Shown: positions 1 through 18,248 of the stretch, piece after piece
How the letters are laid out: every line of letters starts with the position of its first letter
Position numbering within the stretch: the first letter of the stretch is position 1
Assembly: GCF_947507565.1 (NCBI RefSeq)
Contig: NC_089184.1
Span: 310,001-374,000 of the forward strand
DNA length: 64,000 nt
From: Oscarella lobularis
Lineage: Eukaryota > Porifera > Homoscleromorpha > Homosclerophorida > Oscarellidae
Reading direction: 5' to 3'
Program-made: the position numbers and the translations under genes
Notes under the pieces: model-generated
Database searches by the model: none
What the model saw: the letters and a program-made list of their open reading frames with translations, nothing else
What the model was told of the DNA's origin: nothing

Positions 1-670
1 TAAAATGCGGACGCCGCTAATACAATTACCGTCCTATGTAAATGAGCGGCGAAGAGGCTATACACTAAGGAATGGAAGCTGCATGCTGGAGTCACAAGGC
101 AAATGGGATTACACTCTAGTTGCAAATAGCTCCAAAGTTCACGTTCCCCGAGAGTTCAAATGCCCCAAAGGTCTAATGGATGGGTGCAAGTATTCATCAG
201 GTCACTTAAAGTCTTGTATTTTCTAGAGAGAGACCGCGGGGAAACCTCGCTATTTTTCCTGCTTCCTGCGCACTTTCGTCGGTACTGAGGTGATTCATGT
301 ATCGTCTCCCAAACTTACCCGAATTTGCGTTGACAGGCTGCGTAGATGTGATTGGTGACATTACAAACGTGTTGAACTTGACGGAGATCTTTAGAGAAAA
401 GCCAAGCGAAGTGTTCGTCTGCTCGATTGGATCGTTGTGGTCTCTCTTATATGGATGGCTTTTCATTCCATTCAATTTTCCCCTGCACGCAGCTCATATT
501 GCAGTTGGCCAATCGGGAATTTACCAAGCAAATTGGCCTTTAGCGGGAATCTCAAATAGCCCGTACAAGGAAGCGCCCAACTAACTCAATTATTGAGTGA
601 GTTGAGTTCACGTGGTACCCTTGCCAAAGCAGAGCACTACTCTCTCTTGACATCGCCTTCGCTTCTTCTC
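1..670. other. Left-edge region without a recognisable gene
   Basis: Short open frames exist here (for example 5-226 and 297-584 on the plus strand), but none shows a recognisable domain, a convincing splice pattern or a credible start context. It should contain the upstream region of the ankyrin gene that starts at 671, and may contain the end of a gene lying to the left of the window. I cannot say more from sequence alone. Confidence 0.4.
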
Positions 671-1654
671 ATGCATAGAGACGATAGCGATGTCGACGAA
701 GAGGTGGCCGAAGCCCTCGGCGCCACGCATACCCGCACAGGTAACGACTAAAAACGATCCCCTTTTATTCATCTGATATCGAGGTGGAAAAGAAACGTTT
801 CCTCTGGGCCTGCAGCTTATCGCTCCCAAGCGAGACGTGAGTTCCGTCACAAGGAAAGCTAGAAGTTTATTAAAAGGTATTTGCAGGCAGTTCAGCCACT
901 GAAACTTTCGGAGGAAGGCAGCATTCACGCAACAGCGGCAATGGGAGATATAGAAAAGTTAAAAGAGGCTCTAAGACACAGTACGAAGTGCACGCCCCAA
1001 GCAAAATTTAATTAATTAATTAATTAAAAATCGAGGTGTTGACCTATGTCAACCGGATCGTTTGGGACTGACGCCTTTTATGTGGGCCGCTGCTCACGGT
1101 CAAGCGGAAGCCGTTCGCTTTTTATTGACTTTTGCTCGCGGAACCACAGTCAATGAATCGGCTCGTTCAGGAAGCGGAGAAACGGCTCTTCATTTTGCCA
1201 GCAATAACGGGCACATGAGCGTCGCGAGACTGCTATTAGAAAACGGAGCCGATATTGACATCAAGGATGCCGTTAGTTTTTTTAGTTGCTTCAGATTTTC
1301 TTGTTAATGAATACGCATACCTTTAGCATGGTGGTACTCCTTTGATTTATGCTGCAAACTGCGGTCATGCTAGCGTTGTCAAGCTGCTGATTCGTGAGGA
1401 GAATAGTAGTGCATTTTAATGCGAGTTCTCATGCTTTTTTGGTAAGGGAATGGAGCTGATCTGACGTGGAAAAGCAACTACGGTTTGTCACCGTTAGACT
1501 ATGCTATTCTTCGGGGTCACACAGACGGTGAGTTAGCAATAAAAAGATAAAACAATAGAGCAGGGGTGGAGTGTCTTTAGTGCAATTGATACTTGAGGAT
1601 TATATCATGAAACTGATTAGGGAAGATCTTCTGAAGAAGACGCCCAAAATCTAA
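671..1654 (+). CDS. ANKRA2/RFXANK-like: RFXANK/ANKRA2-like ankyrin repeat protein
   Basis: Six exons keep one frame and give about 205 aa: 671-740, 891-980, 1036-1271, 1327-1393, 1447-1527, 1581-1654. After an acidic N-terminus come four ankyrin repeats with the usual signatures (GLTPFMWAAAHGQ, GETALHFASNNGH, GGTPLIYAANCGH, GLSPLDYAILRGH). A helical tail (VQLILEDYIMKLIRE) resembles the C-terminal helix of ANKRA2 and RFXANK. The phrase TPFMWAAAHGQ is characteristic of that pair. Vertebrate family members bind PxLPxI/L-type motifs in partners such as histone deacetylases, megalin or RFX proteins; the same role here is inference. It is shorter than human ANKRA2 (about 313 aa), mainly at the N-terminus. 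The gene converges on CMTR2, with stop codons 136 bp apart. Confidence 0.8.
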
Positions 1655-1790
1655 AGGTAAGTTTTCTATTGAAAAAGAAGACAAATTGGATATATATATA
1701 GAGAGATACCGTTTCTCCATTTCAATAATAGCAGAAATGCGGCGATTTTCTACATCGTCGTTTCTGTCGCAAAGCCACGAGCAAAAAATC

Positions 1791-4765
1791 TCATCTAGTG
1801 AAGTGGTTACCCCATTCTAGGTAGGACTCAAGTATAAGATACCTTGTAACAAGTACGGAGTGGGCAAAATTTCTACAATGGCTCTGTCTGTCAGTGACAA
1901 TTCAGTCATTTTCTGACATACTCCTTCCAACATCTACACGTACTCTGTCAGAAAAAAACACGTGGCATTTAAATTAATTTCTTACCTCTAATACGCTCGC
2001 GTCACAGCGACGAAAACCTTTGCAAACGATATACCGATCTGACGTGAAGGGGCACGAGGACGTTGGCTTGATTACGTCAACCTACGCTCTCTCAATAGAT
2101 AAAAAAATATAGAAGAAAAAAGGTTATCTCACCATTTCAAACGTCTTATATAGAATGAAGACTAAGCTTGCTGAGAAGCGCGTCAAAAGATCGGCTACTC
2201 GTACGACGAAAGAACCGTCAGGATGAAGAATCTAAAGTAAGGGGCTAGTAGTGCAATTATAATGTGCATATGAACCGACTTTCAGTGCCAGAAGAACTTG
2301 AGACAGAAAGGTATCCTGCCCCTTTAGTTCTTCATCTCCCAGCATTGAATTCGTCCCTACTTCGCTTCCTAAATATACGTCTCCCATTGCCAAATTGACG
2401 CGTAAACCAGTCTCGTAGTCAACGTGCTAGAACAAAAGTAGAGACTAAAAGTTGGGCCTAGGGAGAGATTTAATTAATTAAAGAACTTGCTTTGGCTGAA
2501 GAACCGGTTTTCCATTCCACGAACTGTGACCTTTCCTTGGAGTATAGACTAGTGTAGGCCAGAGGCCCACCACTAAGTAAGTTACATGCCGAATCGATTG
2601 CTGCCCAATCAACGACTTCGTAAGATAGCCCTGATTTCGATTTCGAATTTTTGAAAGCGAAATACGGAAACGATGTATCAGAATCCGAGTATTCGGACTG
2701 AACTATCTAATAATGCAGGCCTATTTGCTGTAAAATTGATCTATATAAATTTGAAATACCGTTGCGTTGCTCAAGGCTTCTTCAGATTCTTGCAAGAGCC
2801 TATTGCAACAAAATAGAGAATTTTGAATCTAAACGAAATGTTATTCAAATTTCAGTTCAAAAAGTGTTACACGTAACGTAAACCTTCTTAATTCTTGATC
2901 CCTCAATGGCTTTAGAAACACCAACAGAGAAAGATCCGGCACTGTTCTGCATAATTATAAAATAATATAACGAAAGCACGTGTAAAGCTACTCTCCTACT
3001 TTTAGCCACAAAACCCTTTCCACCAATTTACGCGCTAAAAGATCGGCTAGGGACCAAGGAACCGGCACCCGTTCTACCAAAAAAATTAGAGCAACGTAGT
3101 ATAGGTGAATTGTCTAACCACGTTTATTTCGCCTAGTTGTTTTATCAATGCCCTGTTTGCTATGCCACGATTGTTTTTGCTGTCTTTCGTTGTAACTACC
3201 CGGAGCAAGTTTGTAATCCGGAAAAACAAAGGAGCCACTCTTAGTAGAAAACGCACAATTAATTAATAAAATACAGTAATGTCTTCCACATGCATTTACT
3301 AGAAAAACGTCGCTAACAACGAAGTTCTTTCTTTCTAAAATTTTGATTTGGCAGCGATTCATATAAATTGACACTGCCTTATTTTTCGCCTTAATTAACA
3401 ATATTCAAAGATAATTGAAGAAATCAAACTAGAGATATACGTGTACTTCATTGAGGCGATGCCATTGTGAAGAGGTCATCCTAGGAAACGCTGCTAGATT
3501 AGTCTCAATTGCTTCAATCTTATAAGAAATGCATTTCTAAGATAAAACTAGTTTGGGGCGTGAATTTGACGTACCTGATGCTGAGAAAAAAACGCCGAGC
3601 AATTGATCATTTGACTAAGAAACGATCGAGGAATGCATTCCAAAGGAAAGAGAGCTTTTTCAAAAGGATTTTCCCCTAAGGACACTCTACTCTAGAGCCC
3701 CACTTATCTAAAGTTCAACTCACCATAAGTAGACTTGAGGCGATCAAAGTGTTTATCAGTTAGAACGCTCTTTCCTCGATAGCCCACGCAGATGACGTAG
3801 ACTTCAGAGTTTCCTGATTTGCTAGTTGCAGGCTTAGATACCCAAACCTAAGCAACATAATAAATAATTATTTAATTTCTTCTATGCCTTTCTCTCCTTA
3901 GACTGACCTTGCTGAAGCAACACACCAAAAGATACATCATGCAAACAGAGGAATGTTCAAACAGTGTAAACATCTTCAATACAAATGAGCCTCCGTCAGC
4001 CAATATCGCTAATCCTGCAACGAGTTCACAATAATGTAATGCTGCCACGTGACTTTCTTGTTCTCCGGGAACGTCAAGACAGTCAACGCTGCCATCAGCT
4101 GTCACCAAATTTATGACGTCATGACCAGTCGTCAATTCACTCACGTTCTCCCACTTCATCAAATCCCCCGTATTATCCACCCCAAAGTACCAATTTTCGT
4201 ACGTTCTTGTAATGAATTCATTCGTAGGAATCATTGAATTCAACGAGTGAGATTCGCAATAAGGATTAAGCGTTGTTGCTCTCCATTTCCATTCCCGGAT
4301 TTCAGAAGAACAATGCGACTTGATATAATGATTCAGGCTCGTAATAAAAGCTCCCGGTGCTTCGCACAGATGAACCGTTTTTAGGGATCCGGATCGTGTT
4401 GATATCAACGGAAACGACGTCACAATTTCGTGAAATTTTGCCCAGGCTTGCGTGCAAAGTTCCGGTTTGATGCTGTCTTTGAGTGCTTTGACAATTTTTC
4501 CGGCTCTGTTGAGATTTTTCGTGTGCTGACGCCACTTGAACGGTTCTTTGTCATTCAGCTTCGATTTTATGTCGTTGAGTCTCTCCTTCAGCTCGGACAT
4601 TTCTGGAAGAATGCTCGATTTTATTTCGATGAACATGCGATCGCTATCAGGCAAACGAAACGGCGTCTCGTCGCGTTCGCTGGCGTCAAGTGGAAAAACT
4701 TTGCTAAACAGCATTTCGACGTCTTTTGCAACGCCTTTACTATATCTCTGTCTTTTTTTGGACAT
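1791..4765 (-). CDS. CMTR2: Cap-specific mRNA (nucleoside-2'-O-)methyltransferase 2
   Basis: CMTR2 2'-O-methylates the second transcribed nucleotide of capped mRNA. Fourteen exons can be joined on the minus strand: 3908-4765, 3724-3847, 3575-3675, 3447-3518, 3119-3390, 3000-3073, 2873-2946, 2760-2799, about 2485-2706, 2280-2426, 2133-2231, 1986-2066, 1843-1933, 1791-1816. The product is about 760 aa, close to human CMTR2. The N-terminal Rossmann-fold RrmJ domain has the SAM-binding HLCEAPGAF motif at residues 132-140 and an acidic TADGSVD segment. Exon 2 carries the conserved KPATSKSGNSEVYVIC stretch. The C-terminal half is the second, non-catalytic methyltransferase-like fold (for example GSFVVRVADLLTRFSASL). 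The donor of the exon near 2485 is unclear. It is head-to-head with the CDKL gene. Confidence 0.92.
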
Positions 4766-7876
<3,111 letters not shown>

Positions 7877-8011
7877 TATATAGGCTCTAGCGCTGTGTAC
7901 ATAGTAGCAATAGTCAAGGTAAGACTAAGACAGTAGGTAGCCATAGTGCATTTTTTAGAAATGTTTTGAATCCGTTTTAATAAGCAACAAGCAATCTCCC
8001 CTCCCCCCTTT

Positions 8012-9821
<1,810 letters not shown>

Positions 9822-9897
9822 CGAAATAAGAGATCTTTTCCGAGTGTAGCGCACTTCGCGAAGACGTCGAGTCACGTGAACGTGACGGATCACTTTG
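9822..9897. promoter_or_regulatory. 76-bp bidirectional promoter core, PSMC1/DENND3
   Basis: Only 76 bp separate the divergent start codons, so 5' leaders and promoter elements of the two genes must overlap here or extend into the first introns. A CACGTG E-box palindrome lies inside the interval (about 9873-9878). No TATA box is visible. Confidence 0.45.
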
Positions 9898-12800
9898 ATG
9901 GAAAGGAGGAAACCTTTGAAACTACGAAACAGCCTCCTAGAGCTATGCATCGTGGTCGGCGTCGACGAAGACACAGGCCTAGAGCCGTCAAGAGCATCAA
10001 TAAAGGCGAGGACCCAGAAAACGAAAACACCTCGTTTCAAAAAAAAAAAATCGCTTAGCAGACATCAAGTCTAACTGAAGGAAACTATAATCCGTTCACA
10101 ATCGGAGCCGTTTGGGGCGAGGGAGCATCGTTTCCGTACGCCGAAACGTCGATTCCGATCGACGGTTATTCGGCGTATGACGAAGGCAGCGTAATCATTG
10201 CGTCGCCCATCAAAGGGAGTTCCGCTCCGAAAAACGTTCTCACAAAGAGGAGGAGGTCCTCTCTTTTGCAAGGGGGCGTGTCTGCTGCCAAGTCGCCTAA
10301 TTTGCCTATTTCTGCGGAGGAGATTAATGGATTGCCTCCGTTTTGTTTACCAGGTTATGTTATTGGGGATCAAATTCGTTTTTATTAGTTAATATGCTCT
10401 TTTTTAGATTTGTGTAATGTTTTTGAGAAACGACCTCTGCCACATTGCCATTCTTTTGTCATGACAGATTTACTTGGTGAGTGAAATCCGCTTCCTTGGT
10501 ATTGCTCGCTATGACGTCATCATTAATTAACAGGCATTCACAAGTTTGCCATTTGTCTGACCTACTACAGAAAATTCTTTGCACTGAGCAACGTAGAAGA
10601 AACCGTGCTGATCTTTTATATTAATTGGAATTTTTCAGGGGGAAGTGGGTCATTTTATGCTCTTCTCAGAATCCGTTCCACATTCCAAAGAGTGCTACGT
10701 GCCCAACTGCATTTGCTACATATCCAACTTCCCATACTTTACTCTTCTCAAGGAATGCCTTTCCTAGTGAGAAAAAAATTGGTCAGCATCATCTAAATAA
10801 ATAATAGTCTCTTTTTATTAGTCTTAGTATTGCGTCTCTATTGCCTGACACTTCGTCTCAATTGAGAGATCTCTTGCTCAAAACCATTCCGAAATTGGCT
10901 TTCATACCGGTTCCTCTACCCGGAACCATTCCAATTGTACAAAAAAAGATTAAATAATTAATATATTACCTTGCAGAGTTGATCCCTTCTAGGCCTTTTC
11001 GTTCTATGGTCAAAAACACGTTGTGTATCCGTCCTTATTGAGTAAGAAAACGCACCAAAGAGGCACACCTTTAATGTAGGTATCTGCTTTCAAAGATCGT
11101 CCTTTTTGTGACGTTGATTTGCATCATCCCTTTGTTCTTTTCTCAATCGACGATATTTTGACAATCGTCACGTGCATTCTAACGGAACAACGACTCGTTT
11201 TTATGGCTTCTGACTATGCTCTACTGACTCCCATCATGGAGGTATCCCTTTTACTAATTAATTCATTAAATATTGAATTTTTACTGCGCAGTGCTTTTTT
11301 ACTTATATTCAACCGTTTGTGTGGAGACCCACTTACGTTCCCGTATTGTCAAGGTAGAAAAAACCAAATTTTTGAACTAATTTCTTTTTTGACAAGTGAA
11401 TGTAGCATTATGATTGACTTGCTCTCTGCCCCGGGAACATTCGCAATGGGTTGTCACTCGAAATTTTCCGACAATGTCTCCGAGGAAGTAAGTGAGAATC
11501 TTTCGAGTTTCTTATTTCTGATTCTTTTTCTTCATCAAAGTCTGAAGGCTTAGTTGTAGTGAATCTTGATCTTGGCTCCGTTTCCGTGTGTCCATCGTTG
11601 AAAGTTCCGGAAATTCCTCGTTTCGCAGCGAAAATTTTCAAAGCACGGTACGCAGAATTTCTTATTGACGTAACTCCTTTTCAATTCTTTCATATCAGAT
11701 TCGAAAACATTCCCAAACCTTTCGATCTCCAATATTCTCGGTATAAAAAAAAACCCGTTAGCGTAAGTACATTAATTACATTCAAAGACCCACATTGAGC
11801 CCGAATGATGAACGAACAGCAAGACGAGAGCACAGAGATAAACTTAACTCTCACATCAGAGCAGGTAGAGATCAAGAGACGTCAATTCCCAGCCTATATA
11901 AAGCAATCATATATATAGCCTTCGTTGAATTGCTTGCGGTGTTGTTTCAGTACGTAGACCACGTGTAAAAGTGAGAACGTTACGCATTCAGGCTTCTTTT
12001 AGGAGAGTGAACGAGTTTTGTTCTTTTGGAAGAAGCCCTCACGTATAAGAAATCGCGTTTATTGTCAAATGATGTAACGGTGTATTGATTAGTTTCGAAA
12101 AGCGGCGTTTTTGCAGAGTTGGAAGAAGCACAGACCGTTTTATTCGATGGTGACCCCGTGACCGCGATTTCTAAAATTAATATTTGATTAATTAATTAAA
12201 TAGGTGTGCAGTTCAGACATGTTTGGCGTTTTCTGTCAAAATCGTCTTCGACGCAAACTGGACTTCTTTAACGAAGAACTCGAAAAATTATCCAAATCTT
12301 CCAAGTGAAAATATTTTGAATTTTATTTTATATTGAACTCTTTTGAAAAGATCATATGATACAACGGATTCGGGACCAGCATCGCTATCATCGCCTTTAG
12401 CGTCATTAGGGTAATCAGTAACACGTATTTTTTAATTAATTAATTAGTTAATTAATGTGTAGATCGAAGAAGAGGGCTTCGAAAAAAATTTCCGGTGATT
12501 TCGAAGTTTTTGCTACGACAGAAGAAATTCTTCAAACGAAGGATCTTTGTCTGGAAAGCGAAAGACACGTTTCTGACGAGCAAATTTTGGAAGCAGACGT
12601 TGATCTGACGGACGGAAGTAAGTGCATAAAACACGATGAATTAATTAATTCATATATTGAAATTGTTTCTTAGCTCAATCTTATGACGAATGGTTCGAAA
12701 AGGCTTCGAGCATTTTAGACGTAAATTTAGATAAATTAGTATTTATTTTATTATCATTTCTTAGGCTTCATTGAGTATGAAAACCAAGGCGGGATGCCGA

Positions 12801-15771
12801 TACGTAAAGGCGATCATTTTCTTAGCAAGAGGCGAAAGAGAAAAGGTAGATATCTCTATATACACACGCACGTATTCGACTGTCTGTGTCTGATAAGGCT
12901 CTGGAACAATTTCAAGCAATCGCAAAGGAATGCAGTCCCGTCTATCCCGAGAAGCAAGTCTTGAGAAAAAAATAGCGTTGACGCTTCTATTATTTTTAAC
13001 AGACTCGCTCAGCAAATTCAAGGGAAAGAAGAAGGAGAACGGTTTGGGGTTATTTTAGCAATTTTCCCGTGGACAATTTTTCATCTGATGTAGGCCTCAT
13101 ATCGTTTCTGAAAATATACCAAGACGCGACATGTGTAATGCAATTTTTCTCACCTGACTTCTCTCTCGTTTAAATGTCTTTTTTTGAAGCTGAATACGAG
13201 TTTGGTCGATACGCAAAGGCGATGAATATTGTGACGGACAACGAAGCCGTTTCCCGCCTCTGGAATTGTCTAACAACACAGCCAAGTAAGAACATGCACT
13301 CTAAGAGACGAAATAGCCAACAGTTTGCTTAAGATCTTACCAGTCAAACGTTGAAAACATTCGTAGAAATTTGGAAAGAGGTATTAAAGTGCAATAGACT
13401 GTAGTTATTTAACAAGGAGCGTAAAGATCACGAATCTTGGATGCAGTATTGAGCTTCCTGCTAGCTTAGAACTTGACAATGTGAACGAGGTATAAATCGT
13501 TTATTAGTATTATTATTATTACATCTACGTTTCTTTAGGAGGTTCTCTTAGTGTCTCCTCTCGTTCGAGATAGCTACGGTCAAGGGAGACTCGTTTTGAG
13601 TCAAAGGAGGTATTAGAGCGTCACGATGTGAGTGCGTGGGGAATTTGTTTTTTTATAGGCTTTTAGTTCTTCACGGTTCTGTCTATTCTCAAATTTCGTT
13701 TTTGAACGAGATTGCGGCGATGGAGAATATCACGTCGCCGTTTTTGTTTTCGTTAGGTCAAGAAGGACTCAAAGTATCATTCAAAGGTCGAGAATACTAT
13801 TTTATTTTGATTTATAAATATTTGGCGGTTCTTGGGGGAAAGATTCATCCAAAGCTCCCTACGTTGTTTGCCTAAAAGAAAGCACGAATACGTGGAAGGA
13901 ATACATCACGGAAATGGAGGCTGCATTGTCTTATGCCGATGGTAAGAAACGCTGAAATTTAATATTGAATTTTTCCTATTTTTTTGTGCTGTAGAACATC
14001 GGGATCCCAGCGTGGTCGGATCTGCTGGAAATAATATCATTGCTGCTCACGCTTTATTACAATGCCAGCAAGATCCGAACTTTCTTGCTACCTTGGGTCT
14101 CATTTCACCAATCGAATCAAATCTACAACCTCCATCGGTAAAATTCCCAAACATAGTACTATAATAATCTGTGGTATGTCTCTCTTTGTAGTCATTGCTC
14201 ATCTACCAGTTCAAAAAGAGTCAATTGCCTGACACTACTTCAAGCGTAGGCGCTTGTACAAACTTCTAAATCAAACTAGTCTATGTTTATGTTATTGCTA
14301 GGCTCTGGATCGTCGCCTGTATCCCGCTGGCGAAGCAGAAAGGGAGACAATCGAATGTCTTCTCTACACCAAACCGAGTAAGTTGCTAAGATCGTTCCAT
14401 AAGTCATTTACTGGAGCGTGTATTTAGAAAACGAAGGCGAATCTGGAAAGCTGTGGTGTGGAATGGTTTGTATATGTATTTTTACGATTTGGGGGATTAA
14501 ATACGTGTCTAGGGTTCTTCCGGAGCTCTCTTCGTTTGCGACGTGGACGCGTGGACGTTTGACTTTCCCATCAACGTGGCAAAGAATCGAATTGTGAAAA
14601 AAATAAGAGACTCGCGGTTCTTTTTGTTTATGTCTACTTTTTTTTGGTCAGTATTTTCTGGAGGAATACGAAGGAGAGATATGGGTTGGATCCGTTGATG
14701 GCAATGTTTACGTTCTGGATTCCAATTCAGGACGACGTACCGTGAAATTTTGATATTTCCTATGTTGATTTATACGTTTATTAGCTCTTTCAACTCTGCC
14801 AAATCACGACGAATCAGCGATATCGGGAATTACGCTTGCCACGCTCAATGACCAGTGCAGACATTTCTACTAGGGTTAGACTGAATTATTTATATGATTA
14901 TTGATAGGGTGACAATTTGGACTTCAAGTTTCGACGGAAAACTAATCTGCTGGAATCCCAAAACGAGAGACGTCCTAAGAGAAGTAAGATTCCCGCACTC
15001 TGCAATCTTCTTGCGTTAATTAATAAATACTACATATATAAAGATTCAAATTCCTAAATCGAGAAAAGTGAGGTCGCTAATTTCCACGGGAGAGTGGCTG
15101 TGGACTTGTAAGTCAATTAATTCTCGTCTGTCTGCTGCCTTCATCATAATGTTTTCCCTTAAGCTGACAAGAAAAAGATGCTAGCTATTGACGTCAGCGA
15201 CCCCAAGAAGCACGAAATCCGAAACTTTGCAATTGATTTTCCACCGGAAGCTCCGCTTACCATCGATTGCCTCGCTAAAGCTCCAAACGAACAGGCATCC
15301 TAATCCAAATCTTTTATTTTTTATAAATAATACTTTGTCGTAGATTTGGTGCAGTTGGTCAGGAAGTGACGTGTGCAAATTATCTCTGTGGTGTTCCAAG
15401 ACACAAACGTGCATCCTAGTCCGAAATTTCAAAGAATTCAGAGGCCTCACGTGCATGACGATCTGCAACAAAGAGGTACACAGTACTCGTAGAAGAAAAA
15501 CGCATTCAGTAGTCAACTAAAATAAGTAGCTGTGGATTGGCGGAAGAGAAGGCCAACTACTGGTCATCGACTGGGAAACGACAGCCGATAAACGAGTCAG
15601 AGAGACAGAGAGTCGATAAATAGTATCAACTGATTATTAATTATTAAGATATTGCAAGAAGCTCACCCTGCTGGTGTGAGATCCTTGTGTACAATGCAAG
15701 GTGGGCTCGTTGCGAGCGGATCCACATCAAGCGATGGCTACATCGCTATATGGAAAAAAGCAACGCAATAA
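9898..15771 (+). CDS. DENND3: DENND3-like Rab exchange factor (DENN domain plus C-terminal WD40 repeats)
   Basis: DENN proteins are guanine nucleotide exchange factors for Rab GTPases; DENND3 acts on Rab12 in autophagy and endosome traffic. About two dozen short exons are readable. The start is MERRKPLKLRNSLLELCIVVG; exon 1 probably ends at 9986 and exon 2 starts at 10070, which keeps the frame. The uDENN part includes NGLPPFCLP, then MTDLLGIHKFAICLTYYRKFF. The central DENN contains HPFVLFSIDDILTIVTCIL and TEQRLVFMASDYALLTPIME. Then follow PFVWRPTYVPVLS and IDLLSAPGTFAMGCHS. A dDENN/linker region runs to about 14300. From about 14440 WD40-like blades appear (GEIWVGSVDGNVYVLD, TIWTSSFDGKLICWN, LWIGGREGQLLVIDW, DGYIAIWKK). 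Stop at 15769-15771. DENN plus C-terminal WD40 is the DENND3 layout. Middle exon boundaries (12000-13900) are approximate. Confidence 0.85.
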
Positions 15772-15834
15772 CGAGAAAATATAAGCTACAAAAATAAACT
15801 ATGAGTGTTACTGCTGTTCCCCCCAATTCTTTTT

Positions 15835-18002
15835 TTATTTCGCTTGCGCGCTTCGTTTTCTGAACGAGACCTCTGTTTCTTTGAAGTTCCATAGTCGTAC
15901 GGTCTTGTCATGCGACGTGCTGACAATGACTGAGCCGTTGAAGTGGACGCTGCTCACTTCGTCCTTATGCCCAGTCAGTGTTTTAATGCATTCGCCCCTG
16001 TGAACAAGTGCGTTTATATTCGCGCGTCGATTTTTCTTAATTAATTAATTAAGCTTGCTTTTTTATGTCCCAGTATTTGATTAGGTTGTCTTTGCCCCCG
16101 CTGACTATTATCCCTTCCCACAATCCCGCGCGTCCCTTTTCAATGCGAAGGCTCAAGCTTTCAATTCTGAAGGTACTGCATTCTTTTTTTTTCTATTTAC
16201 ATTGCTCTGGCTAATTTTTCACCTCTGTTTGTGTTCTATGAGCGTTTGAATTCGAACGCCAGAAGACGCGTCCCACAACGAAATGACATTATTGGCGCAA
16301 CTCGCAAGTAAGCCCTACACGACGTGTAATTTTGCATTTATGACGTCAGAAATTCAACTCACGCTACAATAACTGACTGCCATAACGGAATGCGTACTAC
16401 TAGCCTTAAGAACCCGTAGGCAAATTCCCTTTTTGGGATTCCACACGCGAATTGTCTGCGAGAATAGGGATAGAGCTTTTTAATTAAAAAAATCAATAAT
16501 ATAACCTTGTCTGCGGACCCGCTGAACATTTGAGACCCGTCCTCGTTAAACGCGACGCAGAAAATCGGGGCTGTGTGTTCGCTTAGAGTTTTGGTGCACT
16601 GGCAATTGCGCAGGTTCCAAAGTCGCATCTGAAAACATAGACGTTTGTTTGTCTTTTATCAAAACGATTTCCTATACAGTTTTATCATGTGATCCTGTCA
16701 CTAGCGTTGCGCTGCGAATTGCCAGGCACCATACGGGGCCATCGTGAGCGAGAAGAGTTCTAAAAATTTTAATTTTAATTTTAATTAAGCGGTATTTCGA
16801 TGGGGACGTGCCTTTCACAGAGTCCCGTACGAATATTCCATATCTAAATACGAAAAATCTAGACTATGGAGTCAAATTAATAATTTCTGTGACCTTGATA
16901 GTGCTGTCATGGGAACCGCTGACTAACAGAGTGCGATCGTGAAAACTTAGGCACCAAATACCGCGCTAGATTATGTATTATTAGAGTCAGACAACGAATC
17001 TTCGGCCTATCACCGTACCAGATGTCCCAACAAAGCCATAACGGGAACCCCCGTACGAGTATCCCATAGCCTAAGGAGCCACCGTTCCAAACACGAAAAA
17101 TCAATAACAAATTAAATGTATATACATTATGCGTTTATCGAGGCCTCCTGTAGCAAGTCTGCGTCCTTCAACGGCGCAGCAGAGGACGCTAAGATGCGTA
17201 TACAGAGTATAAAGTGCATACTGAGCTACTTTTAGGCATCTTTACCCTTCCGTATGACCGAGTAATCGAGAGGATTCATATTTTCCCTTTTTTCGATTTG
17301 ACTGAAGTATTACGTTGCGAACGAATAACTCTTTCCAGCTCGTGTTCGCGTCTTTTGTTAGATCTCAAGTAAAAATTATTCGAAATTTCATGTATCTGAT
17401 ATTGATCGATTTACTTATTATGCTCTCTAGGCACTTTGCCTGCCAAATTTCGTCGCTAGATCCAATTTTGTGCCACTTGCGACACACCTGACGCGTAATA
17501 TGTAACACGTCACAATTAAATATTTAATTTTATTTATACTTTCTGCACAGCGACGACGTCTTTTGGCGAAAGATACGTCAATATGTCAACGGATAAGGGT
17601 TTGGGCAAAAGTGCGATAAAATCCCGATATTGGGTCAGAGAGAGAAGCCCTGCTAAGTGATACAACTGCTTTGAATTTAGCAGCTGGACAATCTCAGTCA
17701 AAGCAATTGCCCTCTCTTTTTCTACGGGGCCAATATATGACAGACGAAAAAACTATATTTCCGTCACAATTTACCTGACCAATATTTAGAAAACCAGTGA
17801 AGCGTCTGTTTCGTTCGACTGAGAACCTATTAGCACGTAAGAGGGATCTCTCTATTATTTAATTTTTTCTCTATACTTCTTCTGTGCTGGGGCCGTGCGA
17901 ACTTTCGTGCTCTCGTATTAAAATGGGCGGGGCGCTGCGCAGTCGCAATCGCGACTTTCTAATAGTTTCGTCTTCGTTGCCGTGGAAACAAGCGAAGCTC
18001 AT
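15835..18002 (-). CDS. F-box/WD40-repeat protein (FBXW type)
   Basis: Probable substrate receptor of an SCF (Skp1-Cullin1-F-box) ubiquitin ligase. The start ATG at 18000-18002 opens MSFACFHGNEDETIRKSRLR. After two splices the frame runs through SKYWSEKERAIALTEIVQLL into an F-box (RDFIALLPKPLSVDILTYLS, PKDVVAVQK, then CRKWHKIGSDEIWQ) at about 17330-17690. WD40 blades follow on small exons down to 15835: examples are GPVWCLAIRSATLVTGSHDK, EHTAPIFCVAFNEDGSQMFS and GHKDEVSSVHFNGSVIVSTS, the last ending SHDKTVRLWNF. A basic tail ends RKRSAQAK. I see at least six blades. The arrangement resembles FBXW7 and beta-TrCP, but I cannot assign an ortholog. Its stop lies 63 bp from that of DENND3. Confidence 0.82.
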
Positions 18003-18248
18003 GTCTTTCAAGAGCATGTGCGAGCGCTGGTCCAATCGACGCCCTTCGCTGCGCGCGGACGTGGGAGCGACATAAAATTTACTCGAAAGCGAAGGTAAGA
18101 CGATTTCGTGCTTGGAGAGTTCTTTTACGTCATCCTGCGAAAGATTTCACGCGGCAATGCGCAGTGTTTTTGCGCAATGGGCAGTCTCTCTACGAAATCT
18201 CACCTTCGTCGTTATTAGGGCGCTTTTGGGGCGATAAATCCGTTGATT

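Noticed and set aside
1000-1030. TTAATTAA arrays as a CRISPR or satellite array
   Set aside because: The blocks are short, single and scattered, without regular spacers; no array structure exists anywhere in the window.
3001-3130. Plus-strand exon reading KPFPPIYALKDRLGTKEPAP
   Set aside because: It is open and looks protein-like, but it is the antisense of a CMTR2 exon (3000-3073 on the minus strand, ADLLARKLVERVLWLK), which fits in phase with the neighbouring CMTR2 exons.
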